Counted from the stretch's first letter, positions 43,557-54,607 are shown. The stretch: 64,000 bases of DNA from Rhizomys pruinosus (GCA_009823505.1 VZQC01006716.1:81974-145973), one strand, 5' to 3'. Made by a program: numbers and translations. The notes: a model not told the origin generated them from the letters alone.

Positions 43557-43590
43557 ACTGGGGCTACAGGGAGACCCTGTCTCAAAACAA
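43557..43590 (+). mobile_element. B1 SINE 3' fragment
   Basis: Last 30 bases of a forward B1 ('GGGGCTACAGGGAGACCCTG'), whose tail passes into the AAAG repeat. Confidence 0.8.
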
Positions 43591-43595
43591 ACAAA

Positions 43596-43654
<59 letters not shown>

Positions 43655-43675
43655 GCAGGAAGGAAGGAAAAGAAA

Positions 43676-43723
<48 letters not shown>

Positions 43724-43805
43724 AAAGAAAAGAAAAGAAAAGAAAAGAAAAGAAAAGAAAAGAAAAGAAAAGAAAAGAAAAGAAAAGAAAAAGAGAGAGA
43801 GAGAG

Positions 43806-43896
<91 letters not shown>

Positions 43897-43897
43897 G
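43588..43897. repeat. AAAG/AAAAG microsatellite
   Basis: About 310 bp of AAAG units, with a GGAAGG interruption, an (AAAAG)n block at about 43723-43790, a short (GA)n block and then AAAG again. Purine-only on this strand. Confidence 0.97.
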
Positions 43898-44314
43898 CAT
43901 TGAGCCTTGGGAATTGCTGTATTGTATTGCTGTGGTAAACCTCTAGGAGGGAGGGAGTTTGTGGGTTTGGATCAGGTAGAGTCTGAGGGTGCCCAGGCCC
44001 TCTGTGTTTCGCCCACTCAGTTGGCTGAACCCCAAATCTCACATATGAAGTCTTATAAATGGAGAGAACACAGAACTGCAATGATCTGTCCAGCTAGAAA
44101 TCTTGAATATAGTTGTAGCCTTGGCCACTTAAAAAAAAAAAAAAATCACTTGACCTTTATGACTCTCAGTTTATCATCTGTTAAATAGGGATTAGACTCT
44201 CTAACTCAATTTCTTGCCACTCTTGTGAAAAACAGAAGGAGAGAGTAGCTCGGATACTGGGAAATCCTGTCAAACTCGAAGCACGGATGAGCTCTGGGAG
44301 GACAGACAGCTTAC
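43898..44314. other. Septin11 intron, unique
   Basis: A run of A near 44131-44145; otherwise nothing recognised. Confidence 0.4.
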
Positions 44315-44447
44315 CTCCTTCTCCGCCTCTTTCAGTTCAGCCTCTTTCTCCTTCACTCTCATCACAAACATCTGCCTCATTTCCTCTTCTTTCTTCTGCA
44401 GCTCTCCCAGGAATTCATTCCTTTTTGCTTCATATGTTTCCTGAAGA
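44315..44447 (-). CDS. Septin11: Septin11 exon (start of C-terminal coiled coil)
   Basis: Minus-strand acceptor TGGAACAG, then T completing a Ser codon and '[20 protein letters not shown]' onward, 44 full codons, ending GAGAAGGAG before GTAAGC. This encodes the junction between the septin GTPase domain and the coiled coil. The phases match the exons on both sides (AG|T upstream; 0 downstream). Confidence 0.95.
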
Positions 44448-45488
44448 CTGTTCCAAATCCACAAACGAAGATACAGTCATGAAATGGCACAATACATTTC
44501 AGGTCATGCCATTTCTATCTCTCTACTTCCAAAAACCAGACAAAGCTGCAGCGTGCCACACTAAAGCTCCGATGAGTTTTATTTTTATTGCAATTACAAA
44601 GACAAGTTTGTCAAGAAGCAGAATGCAACCAAGGCCCGTAACTAACCAGCCACGTTCTCTCTCACAGATCACAGTTAAAGAAGCTGGGCTTGAGATGGGA
44701 TGTGGAATTCCACAAGATGGCAGCTGCCTAGTGCCATGAGTGAAATGACAGGAGCTGGAGTCAGAGCAGGGCTGCAGTTCTGGCCTCACCAACTGGCTGC
44801 CCTTGGCACAGCCACAGCTTCTTCCAGCCTGCTGCACAGGGGTCATGGACAAAAGAGCACTTACCTTCTGGGGATGTGACTGAGAAGGATATGTGTGGAA
44901 AGAGAGACAAGGTTCTGACACAATCAGTGCTTCATAAATGCCCCCCTTCCTCCACTCATCTCCCTTCAGTACCCAAGCTAAAAAACCAGATTCAACAAAA
45001 AGACCAAAGAGAAAAGAGCCCTTCTACAGGCCCAGTAGAAAAATCCCCACTTTTCAAGTCACTTTACAACTCTAAGCACTGTGGGAAGGAACCTTAGTTT
45101 TCTCACGAGCCCCATCCATCCTTTTCCTGGACTCAGAACCCAGTGTTTCATACTAAGTGCTATGATGTGGCTTTATCTCTAGGGAAACCACCTTCGGTAA
45201 CACAATAAAATAGAAATAAATAACAACAAAACCCATGCTAAAACCAACAAAACAAACAATAAGTCCGCAGCAGACGTTTATAAGGTACTACCACTCTCTT
45301 CTGCAGTTTACCTACAATAGCAGCTATATGCTAAGAGCCTAGGTAGGGTCTACCCACATACCAAATTCAGCCCAAAGGCACACTACAGACTGGATGGCAA
45401 CTGTGGATATGCCCAGGCACCTGCAGAACCACCCACAGCATTCACACATGTCCGCTAAGGGAGAAAAAGGCCAGTCCAATGGGGGAGC
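44448..45488. other. Septin11 intron, unique
   Basis: No repeat or gene recognised before the minisatellite. Confidence 0.4.
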
Positions 45489-45743
45489 ACCTCAACGGGG
45501 AGCACCTCAATGGGGAGCGCCTAAACAGGGAGCGCCTCGACGGGGAGCACCTCGACAGGGAGCACCTCAACGGGGAGCGCCTAAACGGGGAGCGCCTCAA
45601 CGGGGAGCGCCTCGACGGGGAGCACCTCGACGGGGAGCGCCTCAACGGGGAGCGCCTAAACAGGGAGCGCCTCAACGGGGAGCGCCTAAACAGGGAGCGC
45701 CTTGATGGGGAGCGCCTCGACGGGGAGCACCTCAATGGGGAGC
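45489..45743. repeat. 15-bp minisatellite, 17 units
   Basis: Seventeen 15-bp units of the form RCCTMRAYRGGGAGC, with only a few variable positions. Length a multiple of three and no stop codons, so frames stay open on both strands. It is intronic in Septin11, so coding is not implied. Confidence 0.97.
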
Positions 45744-46887
45744 ACGCCCATAAACAACATAACACATTCATAATAGACTGCACAGTTAGGTCAGTTTCCA
45801 GATTAACATCAACCAGACCACATTCTATCTGTAGGTTCCTTTGCAAAGTTTTTATGAAAGAGTTGAGCTGAGGAGCTCCAAATTGACAGGAGAGAAGAGG
45901 TTCTTTCACCAACGGGCTTCTTGGATCATTTAACACAAGCAGTGGTTAGCACACTGGTTACAGGTCATCACCTGGGAGACATTTCAAAGCAACTACCTGA
46001 GCTTAGCCAGATGTTATAATTCTATAATTAATAACCTCATTGGCTCATAAGGAATAAGTGTACCCTGCCCTCAGCACTGCCAGTCCTCTCTAGTGATGAA
46101 CAATCATGTGCTTTGAGCTTCTGGAGTTATCTTTTTTTTTTTTTTTTTTTATTTTTTTGTTTGTTTCTATTTCATTGATTTCTGCTCTGATTTTTGTTAT
46201 TTCTTCCTGTCTGTTAGGTTTAGGTTTAATGAGACAAAAACAACATGGACAATGTTGATGTTAATTAACATTAACAGCAATGTTCAGACTTCAATTTTAA
46301 AAGATATACCCATGAGATATAAAATTATATTGGTAGTAGACCTTTAAAATTATTCATGAATCTGACTTTCTTTGTTGGACTGTTATAAACTGTGTCACCA
46401 TTATTTGTATATCAGACTTGCACAAGGCAGAGAACCACCTGTCCCTGTTATGAAATCTTATAGAAAACCCAGTCTCTATTATTTTTGTATAATGAATGGA
46501 CTACTCTATACTAGCATGCAATGGAAGACCTTATACAGAAACAATACTTATCCTGTGTTACAGAGATCACTACCTAGTTTCAGGAGGGGATCTTCAAAGG
46601 TGGGTTTTTCCAAAGTCAAAATAGTAAGGGACAACTGTACACACTCACCCACGAGTGGAAGGACCCCACTGTGGCCACACCCTGGAACCATACAGGTACA
46701 TCTTAGGGTTCTCTTCTAAATACAGATGCTTAACAGCTCACTCCTGAGGACACTGACCCCAGAGCATCTGCCTAAGATCGAACAGTTTGCTTTCAAACAG
46801 TCTTCCAGGTGATAACCTACCTGGTAACTAGTTTGCTGGCCACTCCGTAGTAAATGATCTGAGAAGGCCTTCAGTAAAGAACCTCTT
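45744..46887. other. Septin11 intron, mostly unique
   Basis: Contains a T-run and a short L1 ORF2 fragment (46155-46217); otherwise nothing recognised. Confidence 0.4.
46155..46217 (-). mobile_element. Short L1 ORF2 fragment
   Basis: About 60 bp nearly identical to part of the L1 ORF2 at 52700-52760, adjoining a T-run. Confidence 0.75.
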
Positions 46888-47047
46888 TGCTGGGTGTGGT
46901 GGCGCACGCCTTTAATCCTAGCACTTGGGAGGCAGAGGCAGGCGGATTTTTGTGAGTTCAAGGCCAGCCTGGTCTACAGAGTGAGTTCCAGGACAGCTGG
47001 GGCTACAGAGAGACCCTGTCTCAAAAAGACCAAAAAAAAAAAAAAAG
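46888..47047 (+). mobile_element. B1 SINE
   Basis: Forward full-length B1 with an A tail. 'AAGAACCTCTTTG' occurs on both sides (46876-46888 and 47045-47057), a target-site duplication. Confidence 0.92.
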
Positions 47048-47057
47048 AACCTCTTTG

Positions 47058-47525
47058 AGGCCTGGAGAGATGGCTCAGTGTAACATTAAGAACACTGTCT
47101 GTTCTGGGCTGGAGAGATGGCCTAGCGGTTAAGAGTACCGACTGCTCTGGCAGAGGACCCAGGTTCGATCCCCAGCACCCACATGGCGGCCGAGAACCAT
47201 CTGAAACTCAAATTCCAGGAGAACTCAAGTTCTAGGGGAATCCGACACCCTGTTCTGACCTCCGCAGCATTGCACAAACCTGCATGCAGACAGTACATTC
47301 ATACACATTACAGAAAACAATAAAATTAAAAAAAAAACAAACAAAGAACTCACTGTTCTTGCAAGAGGTACCAGGTGATTCCAGCCACACACAACATGGG
47401 TGACAGCAAACACTCATAAATATATTTCCGGGCTTCAGATGGCCCCGACTTTTCTGGACCTCTGTAGGCACTACACAACACAGGTGGCACTTACACACAT
47501 GCCAGACCACTACACTCATACACTA
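47058..47525 (+). mobile_element. B3-type SINE split by a nested B2-like SINE
   Basis: The head of an older forward SINE (47058-47105) resumes after the nested insertion at about 47342 ('AAGAACTCACTGTTCTTGCA') and continues to about 47525. Confidence 0.8.
47106..47341 (+). mobile_element. B2-like SINE (nested, dup-type)
   Basis: Forward B2-like SINE with the 17-bp internal duplication (about 47205-47240), a small deletion near its end, and an A tail. Confidence 0.88.
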
Positions 47526-47557
47526 ATAGTAAAATAAACATTATTAAAGAGGAATGA

Positions 47558-47600
47558 GAGCGGGAGGAGGGGGAGGAGGGGGAGGAGGGGGAGGAAGAAG
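47558..47600. repeat. GGA/GGAGGG microsatellite
   Basis: Repeated GGAGGGGGA units. Confidence 0.85.
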
Positions 47601-47769
47601 CTGTTGCTGCTCTTTTCCTTAAACAACGTAAAGGTCCTTGGACCTTGAATGTGTTTGGTCATGGGAACTCTGTGAAGCAGCTCACAGAACGTGTTCCGGG
47701 CAATGCCTGACACAGGGGTCCTTACACACATGCTGACAATACACTCATATGCATAAAATAAGAATAATG

Positions 47770-47915
47770 GGCTGGGCGTGGTGACGCAGGCCTTTAATCC
47801 CAGCACTCAGGGAGGCAGGGGCAGATGGATCTCTGAGTTCAAGGCCAGCCTGGCCTACATAGTAAGTTCCAGGACAGCTGTAGCTACAGGGAGACCCTGT
47901 CTCAAAAAAAAAGAT
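47770..47915 (+). mobile_element. B1 SINE
   Basis: Forward B1 with A tail passing into the GATA/GATG repeat. Confidence 0.88.
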
Positions 47916-47919
47916 CAAA

Positions 47920-48060
47920 GATAGATAGATGATAGATGGATGGATGGATGGATGGATGCATGGATGGATGGATGGATGGATGGATGGATGGATGGATTGA
48001 TGGATAGATAGATAGATAGATAGACAGATAGAGAGGATAGATAGACAGACAGACAGACAT
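47920..48060. repeat. GATA/GATG/GACA microsatellite
   Basis: Compound tetranucleotide repeat: GATG run (47935-48000), GATA run and GACA run, attached to the B1 tail. Confidence 0.95.
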
Positions 48061-48326
48061 AAAATATTTAAAATAATAATACGAAGAACCTCTTCACCTT
48101 GAACAATTTGAAGCTCTTTGGATCTGTTTGGTCACAGAAACTTTGTGAAGTAATTCAGAACATGTTTGGGGGGATGCTACTCCAAAAGCTGAGGACTCTC
48201 AGGATGCCTCTGCCATGTCCAGCCCCAAGCACAGCCCAACACATGCTTGTTTCTAGACCTGTTTTCAAACTATGGCTCATGACCCAATTATGGGTCTTAT
48301 CCAGTGTGTTAAAAAAGACACAGTAT

Positions 48327-48475
48327 GCAGGTGGGTGTGGTGGCATATGCCTTTAATCTCAGCCCTCTGGAACTCACAGTGATCAGCCCTCAGGCAGATC
48401 ACTGTGAGTTCAAGGCCAGCCTGGTCGGCACAGTAAGTTCCGGGCCAGCTGGGCAGCTGCAGGGAAGCTCTGCCT
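48327..48475 (+). mobile_element. B1 SINE with internal duplication
   Basis: Forward B1 in which 'TCAGCCCTC..CAGATCACTG'-type sequence is repeated within about 40 bp; the tail is diverged and abuts the U6-like sequence. Confidence 0.75.
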
Positions 48476-48479
48476 GGTG

Positions 48480-48570
48480 GTGCTGGCTTCGGCAGCACAT
48501 ACACCAATATTGGAACGATACAGAGCTTAGCATGGCCCCTGCGAAGATTCCTGAAGCATTCCATATCTTT
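48480..48570 (+). pseudogene. U6 snRNA pseudogene
   Basis: Starts 'GTGCTGGCTTCGGCAGCACA' and continues through 'TTGGAACGATACAGAG', 'TTAGCATGGCCCCTGCG' and 'GAAGCATTCCATAT', in the order of U6 snRNA, with deletions after ACAGAG and before the 3' stem. No upstream TATA/PSE arrangement typical of an active U6 gene is seen, so this is a retrocopy. Confidence 0.9.
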
Positions 48571-48955
48571 ATATGGAAATACAATCTTACAGGCTCCTGG
48601 GACCTTGCTCATATGAACCTACAACAATGGTGTCAGCATACACAAGACCCATGCAAACACAAGCAGACAATAGCCCAGCACAGAACAGGGCAAATGGGCA
48701 GTTGATTACTGCTGGGTGCGAAAGAACTATCTTCTTTAAGGGAGGGACTCTAGGAAGGCCGACCAGACCTCAGTGGACGAACTCGCACTGAGGGACATGT
48801 GGGGACACCTAACTCGACTGAACAGGCCTTAACAAATGAGAATGCATGAGACCCACTGGGGGTCCACAGGAGGAACCAATGGAGAAGGGGTGTAAGGGTG
48901 ATTCACATGTTCTGTATGAAACACAAAAACTTAATTAAAAATTAGAAATAAAAAA
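48571..48955 (+). mobile_element. Unidentified 3' partner of the U6 retrocopy, A-rich end
   Basis: Sequence directly continuing the U6 copy and ending in an A-rich tail ('AATTAGAAATAAAAAAATAA'). The layout is that of an L1-made U6 chimera, whose 3' half is usually an L1 or other mRNA end. It does not resemble the 3' UTR of the L1 in this window, so the partner is not identified. Confidence 0.5.
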
Positions 48956-49069
48956 ATAATATCCATGTAGTGACCCTGCAGTATTAGGAATGACCTGCCC
49001 ATTTTGTAGAAATTTGCTAACACAACAACAAAATGGGGCATTTTCCTAAAGGCATGCAGAATTCAGATT

Positions 49070-49202
49070 TTATTTTTGAGGCACAGTCTCCCTCTAACCC
49101 CAGCTGGCCTGGAATTCACTATGTAGACCAGGCTGGCCTTGAACTCATAGATATCTACCTGCCTCTGCTGGGATTAAAGGTGTGCACCACCATAACTGGC
49201 CA
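49070..49202 (-). mobile_element. B1 SINE
   Basis: Reverse B1 with a deletion near its head. Confidence 0.85.
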
Positions 49203-49419
49203 GAATTCAGACATCTTTTAAGTGCTGAAGATCAGACTACTTTCTGGAGACCATAATGATATTATTTTAGTTCTTTATATTACCTGTGAAATAACTATGT
49301 TTTATACATTAACTTAATGCTTATTTGGTAATAGGATAGGGACAATATTTGGGGGGTGACTGCATGTTTTGGTTTGGGTTGTTGTATTGTACTATATACT
49401 TTTTTGTACTATATTTTTG

Positions 49420-49558
49420 AGACAGACTTCTATGTAGCCCAGGCTAGTCTTAAACTTACTATGTAGCTGAAGATTGCCTTGAACTCAACCTTTATCCCTT
49501 TGATTCCACCTAACAAATAATCCTGCATTATAGCTGCGTACTACCATGTCTGACTTGT
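49420..49558 (-). mobile_element. B1 SINE, degenerate
   Basis: Old reverse B1-like element. Confidence 0.55.
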
Positions 49559-50117
49559 ACACTATTATGTTGTTATTTTATGCTTTAACTGTTTATAGCA
49601 TTCTTAAGAGTAGAATAAAGACTTTTTTAAGTAATTTTTTTTATCAAATATAGACCTGTGTCCCCACCCTATCCTACCACCCCACCAGAGCTCATACATT
49701 CTGCCAAACATGCTTTTCATCTCTTTCTCAGTCTTTTTCAATATTCTCCATGTGGAAGTTGACTGTTTTGAGCAGAAGTTCACTGTTTCAGTCAGTTCTT
49801 TGATGCAGTCCTTTCTGTTGTTGTTGTTGGTGGTGGTGGTGGTGTTGGTGTTTCCAATATGCATCACTCCCAACTGCTTAGACAAAAGCTCAAGGGGCCA
49901 TGCACAAGAAATACTTACAACTAGGTAACTGGCACTAGTATCCACAGATGAGGGATACCATTTGTTCTTTGTTTTTCTGGGACTGTGTTACTTCACTCAG
50001 CATGATGTCCTCTAGCTCCAGCCATTTTCCTGCAAAGCTCATGAGGTCATCTTTCTTTACTGCTGCATAGAACTCCATTGTGTAGATGTACCACATTTTC
50101 TCTATCCACTCATCAGT

Positions 50118-53100
50118 TCAGGGGCATTTGGGTTGGTTCCAACTCCCTGCTATTGTGAAGAGAGCTGAAATAAACATGGCTGTGCATGTATCTCTGCGGT
50201 GGAGTGAGTCTTGATGGTACATGCCCAGGAGTGGTATGGCTGGGTTGGGTGGCAAGTTCATTCCAAGTCTTCCAAGGGTTCTCCACACTGCTTTCCATAG
50301 TGGTTGTACGAGTTTACATTCCCTCCAGCAGTGGATGAGTGTTCCCCTTTCCCCACAACCTCTCCAGCACTTGGTATCATTTGTTTTCTTGATCCTAGCC
50401 AGTCTTACTGGAGTAAGATGATATCTTAAAGTGGTTTTGATTTGCATTTCCTTAATGATTAGTGATGTTGAGCAGTTCTTGAGGTGTTTCTCAGACATCT
50501 CTAATTCCTCGCTTGTGAAGTCTCTGTTCAGTTCTTTGCTCCATCTATTGAGCGGGTCGTTTGTTTTCTTTTTTCTTTGTTTTTTGAGTAGTTTATATAT
50601 TCTGGAAATCAATGCTTTGTCAGATGTATCTGCAGTGAAGGTTTCCTCCCACTCTGTGGGATTTCTCTTCACTTCCTTGATTGTTTCTTTTGATGTACAG
50701 AAGCTTTTGAGTTTGATGAGGTCCCATTTGTCAATTGTCGACCTTAATTCTTGTGCAGCTGCTGTCTGATTTAGGAAGTCTTTTCCTACGCCTATGTCTT
50801 GTAGTCTGCTGCCAACTTTTTCTTCTATCACCTTCAGAGTTTGGGGTTTCACGTTGAGGTCTTTAATCCATCTGGAGTTGACTTTTGTACAGGGTGAGAG
50901 GTAGGGGTTTAATTTCATTCTTCTACAAGTGGTGATCCAGTTTTGCCAACACCACTTGCTGAAGATGCTGTCTTTTCTCCATTGTGGTTTCTTGGCCCCC
51001 TTGTCAAATATGAGATGGCTGAAATTGTATGTGCTCAGATTTGGATCTTCGGTTTTGTTCCATTGGTCAACAGGTCTGTTTTTGTGCCAGTACCAGGCTG
51101 TTTTTATGACTATAGCCCTGTAGTATAGTTTAAAATCTGGTATAGAGATCCCTCCTGTGTAGCTCTTTTCACTCAGGATTGATTTGGCTATTCGGGGTCT
51201 TTTGTTTTTCCAAATGAATTTAAGAACTTTTGTTTCCAAGCCTGTGAAGAAACTCTTGGGGATTTTGATTGGGATTGCATTAAATCTATACAAGAGTTTT
51301 GGTAAAATGGACATTTTTACAATGTTAATTTTCCCAATCCATGAGCATGGGAGGTTTTTCCATCTTCTGAGGTCTTCTTCAATTTCTTTCTTTAAGGGTT
51401 TAAAATTTTTGTTGTAGAGGTCTTTGGTGTCTTTGGTTAGGTTTGTTCCTAGGTATCTTATTGTTTTTGAGGCTATTGTGAGTGGGAAGGTCTCTTTGAA
51501 TTCTTTCTCCAGTTGCTTGTTCTTGGTGTAAAGAAAGGCCATTGATTTTCTAAGGTTAATTTTGTATCCTGCCACTTTGCTGAAGCTGTTAATCGTTTCT
51601 AGGAGTTTTCTGGTGGAGTTTTTTGCATCCCTTAAGTAAACAATCATATCATCAGCAAATAGGGATAGTTTGACTTCCTCTTTTCCAATTAGTACTCCTT
51701 TAATATCCTTTTCTTGCCTTATTGCTCTAGCAAGTGTTTCAAGCACTATATTGAAGAGGAGTGGTGATAGGGGGCAGCCTTGCCGAGTTCCTACCTTTAA
51801 AGGGAATGTTTCTGTCATTTCCCCATTTAGGATGATATTGGCTGTGGGTTTCCTGTATATGGCTTTGATTACATTGAGGAATGATCCCTCCAATCCAATT
51901 CCTTCTAGGACTTTAAGCATGAAGGGATGCTGGATTTTGTCAAAGGCTTTTTCAGCATCAATTGAGATGATGGTGTGGTTTTTGTCTTTGATTCCGTTTA
52001 TGTGTTTGATGATGTTTATTGATTTTCGTATGTTGAACCATCCCTGCATCTCTGGTATGAATCCAACTTGGTCATGATGGATGATCTTCTTGATGTGGGT
52101 CTGTATGCGATTTGCCAGTATTCTGTTTAGAATTTTGGCATCTGTGTTCATGAGGGAGATGGGTCTATAATTCTCCTTTTTAGTTGGATCTTTGCCTGGT
52201 TTTGGTAATAGAGTGATGTTGGCTTCATAGAAGGAATTTGGGAGAATTCCCTCTGATTGTATACTTCTAAACAGTTTCAGAAATAATGGTTGTAGGTCTT
52301 TTTGAAATGTTTTATAGAATTCTGCTGTGAAACCGTCTGGGCCTGGGCTTTTTTTAGTTGGGAGGCTTCTTACTACATCCTCTATTTCTTCATATGTTAT
52401 GGGTCTGTTTAAGCTGCTGGTCTCCTCTTGGCCAAGCTTTGGTGATTCCCAGGATTTCAGATATTCATCCATTTCTTCTAGATTTTCAAACTTGGTAGAA
52501 TATAGGTTCTTGTAATATTCCCATATAATTTTCTTGATCTTTTCCTTGTCCGTTGTGATATTTCCCTTTTCATCACAGATTGTATTGATTTGGAGTTGTT
52601 CCTTCTTTCTTTTTGTTAACTGGGCTAGAGGTCTGTCTATCTTGTTTATTCTTTCAAAGAACCAACTTTTGGCTTCATTGATTTTTTGTATTGTTTTCTT
52701 TGTTTCTATTTCATTGATTTCTGCTCTGATTTTTGTTATTTCTTCCTGTCTGTTGCGTTTAGGGTTCATCTGTTGTTGCCTCTCAAGTGCTTTTAGCTGT
52801 AGTGTTAGATCATTCACTTGTGCTCTTTCTGTTTTTCTAATGTAGGCACCCAGGGCTATAAACTTCCCTCTTAGGACTGCTTTTAAGGTATCCCATAGGT
52901 TTTGTTGTGTTGTATTGTCATTGTCATTCAGTTCCAGGAATGTTTTTATTTCTTTCTTTATCTCTTCCTTGACCCATTCATTATTCAAGAGTGTGTTGTT
53001 TAGTCTCCATGTGTTCTTGTAGGCAGGAGGGCTTGTCCTGGTGTTGATGTTGAGCTTCATTGCACTGTGGTCTGACAGGATGCATGAAATTATTTCAATC

Positions 53101-53770
53101 TTTTTGTATTTGTAGAGGTTTCTTCTGTGTCCCAGTATGTGGTCGATTTTGGAGAATGTTCCGTGGGGTGCTGAGTAGAAAGTGTATTCTCTGGTATTAG
53201 GATGGAATATTCGGTAGAGGTCTATGAGGTCCATTTGGTGTATCATATCGTTCAGTTCAGATGTCTCTCTGTTTATTCTTTGTCCTGTTGACCTATCCAA
53301 AGGACTCAGTGGGGTATTGAAGTCCCCTACTATGAGTGTACTGGGGTTAGTGTGTGACTTGTGGTCCTGGAGAATTGTCTTTATAAAGTTTGGTGCACCA
53401 GAGTTTGGGGCATATATATTCATAATTGTGAAATCTTCTTGGTGAATTTTTCCTTTGATAAAAATGTAATGGCCTTCTTTGTCTCTTCTGATTTCTTTTA
53501 CTTTGAAGTCTATTTTGTCTGATATTAAAATAGCAACACCTGCTTTCTTTTTGGTACCATTTGCTTGGAATATTTTTTTCCATCCTTTCTCACTTTAAGG
53601 TGGTGCCTGTCCTTGAAGGTAAGATATGTCTCTTGTAGACAGCATATCGATGGATTCTGTGTCCTAACCCAATCTCCCAGTCTATGTCTTTTGATTGGGG
53701 AATTTAGTCCATTAATATTTAAGGTTATGACTGATAGGTTTGTGTTGCTTCCTTTTGCCTTATTATCCAT
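50118..53770 (-). pseudogene. L1 ORF2 (endonuclease-reverse transcriptase), one frameshift
   Basis: ORF2p makes the nick and does target-primed reverse transcription. The long frame from 53423 to 50118 is open for 1101 codons. It contains the C-terminal part of the AP-like endonuclease ('[10 protein letters not shown]'), the reverse transcriptase with the 'FADD' catalytic motif ('[12 protein letters not shown]') and the '[13 protein letters not shown]' motif, and the Cys-rich C-terminus ('[15 protein letters not shown]'). The N-terminal endonuclease segment (53770 to about 53530, 'TLNINGLNSPIKRHRL') is in a different frame; the shift falls in an A-rich run at about 53540-53565. So this copy appears inactive by a single indel, which could itself be a sequencing error. 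Confidence 0.9.
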
Positions 53771-53811
53771 TTGCGGTTTGGGTTTAGGTTTCTACTTCTG
53801 CAGTTATGCTT

Positions 53812-54240
53812 TTACTGATTTATCTTTCTAGGTGCCTGGGGATGGTTGCTCCTTTCTTCTGTCCTTTGAATTGCTTCAAGTATTCTCTGAAGGGTTGGTT
53901 TTCTGGACATGTGTTCTTTCATCTTGTTTATGTCATGGAAGGTTTTTCTCTCTCCTTCAACCATAGTTGACGTTTTTGCTGGGTATAGTAACCTGGGTTG
54001 GCATCTATTACTCTTTAGCACTGTGAATGCTTTGCTCCAGGTTCTTCTTGCTTTCATAGTTTGCACTGAGAAGTCAGTTCTAATTCTGATAGGATTCCTA
54101 GGTCACTTGTTTTTCTCTTGTGGCTTTAAGGATTTTGTCTTTGTTTTGGGTGTCTAGCATTTTAACTCTGATGTGGCACGGAGAGTTTCTTTTCTGATCT
54201 TGTCTGTTTGGAGTTCTGTGTGCTTCTTGTATTTGTACTG
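53812..54240 (-). pseudogene. L1 ORF1, C-terminal remnant
   Basis: Keeps the ORF1p C-terminal domain ('RLLYPAKTSTMVEGERKTFH'). The N-terminal coiled-coil part is missing because of a deletion joining 54240 directly to the 5' UTR. Confidence 0.85.
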
Positions 54241-54607
54241 GTTTGCCTGTATTCCAATGTGAGTTCCAAATGCCTCTTCACTGTGTTGAAGGCTTTCTTT
54301 GCTTTCTTTGCTTGCCTCCTTCAGATGCCTTAATAATCCCAGTTGGTGGGGGGAGGGGGCTTGCTCTTTAGCCTGAAACCCTGTACCTGCACTTCAGCTG
54401 GTCTTGGGAGATCTCAGATCTCAAATCTCAAGACTCATATAACCCTACCTTTTATACCAGCTGGGAGGATAACTCTGCCCCCACAGCCACAAAAGCCAAT
54501 TAAGACAAAGACAACTGGATGTTAGATTAAGTCAATCAACAATCAGCCTTGCTGAAGTACTCAGTTCCTACCTACCTTCCTGCTCTTCAGCTGGTCTTGG
54601 GAGATCA

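Larger units (their letters stand above)
49620..54607 (-). mobile_element. L1 LINE, near full length, internally deleted
   Basis: About 5-kb LINE-1 in the same orientation as its host Septin11 intron. From its 5' end (54607) it has a monomer-like 5' UTR, an ORF1 reduced to the C-terminal part (53812-54240), ORF2 (about 53770 to 50118) and a 3' UTR containing a CAC/ACA run (about 49815-49855). It differs from the left-edge L1 by lacking about 700 bp of ORF1. The 3' end (T-rich on the + strand near 49620-49640) is approximate. No clear target-site duplication was found. Confidence 0.92.

Noticed and set aside
43533..44081. Long open frames rich in Phe/Leu/Ser or Lys/Glu
   Set aside because: They are translations of the AAAG microsatellite.
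45394..45936. Repeat-protein-like frames over the minisatellite
   Set aside because: The 15-bp unit is in frame by length alone; it sits in an intron, and no start, splice or codon pattern supports coding.
48480..48570. Functional U6 snRNA gene
   Set aside because: Internal deletions remove essential U6 segments and no proximal promoter elements are seen upstream.
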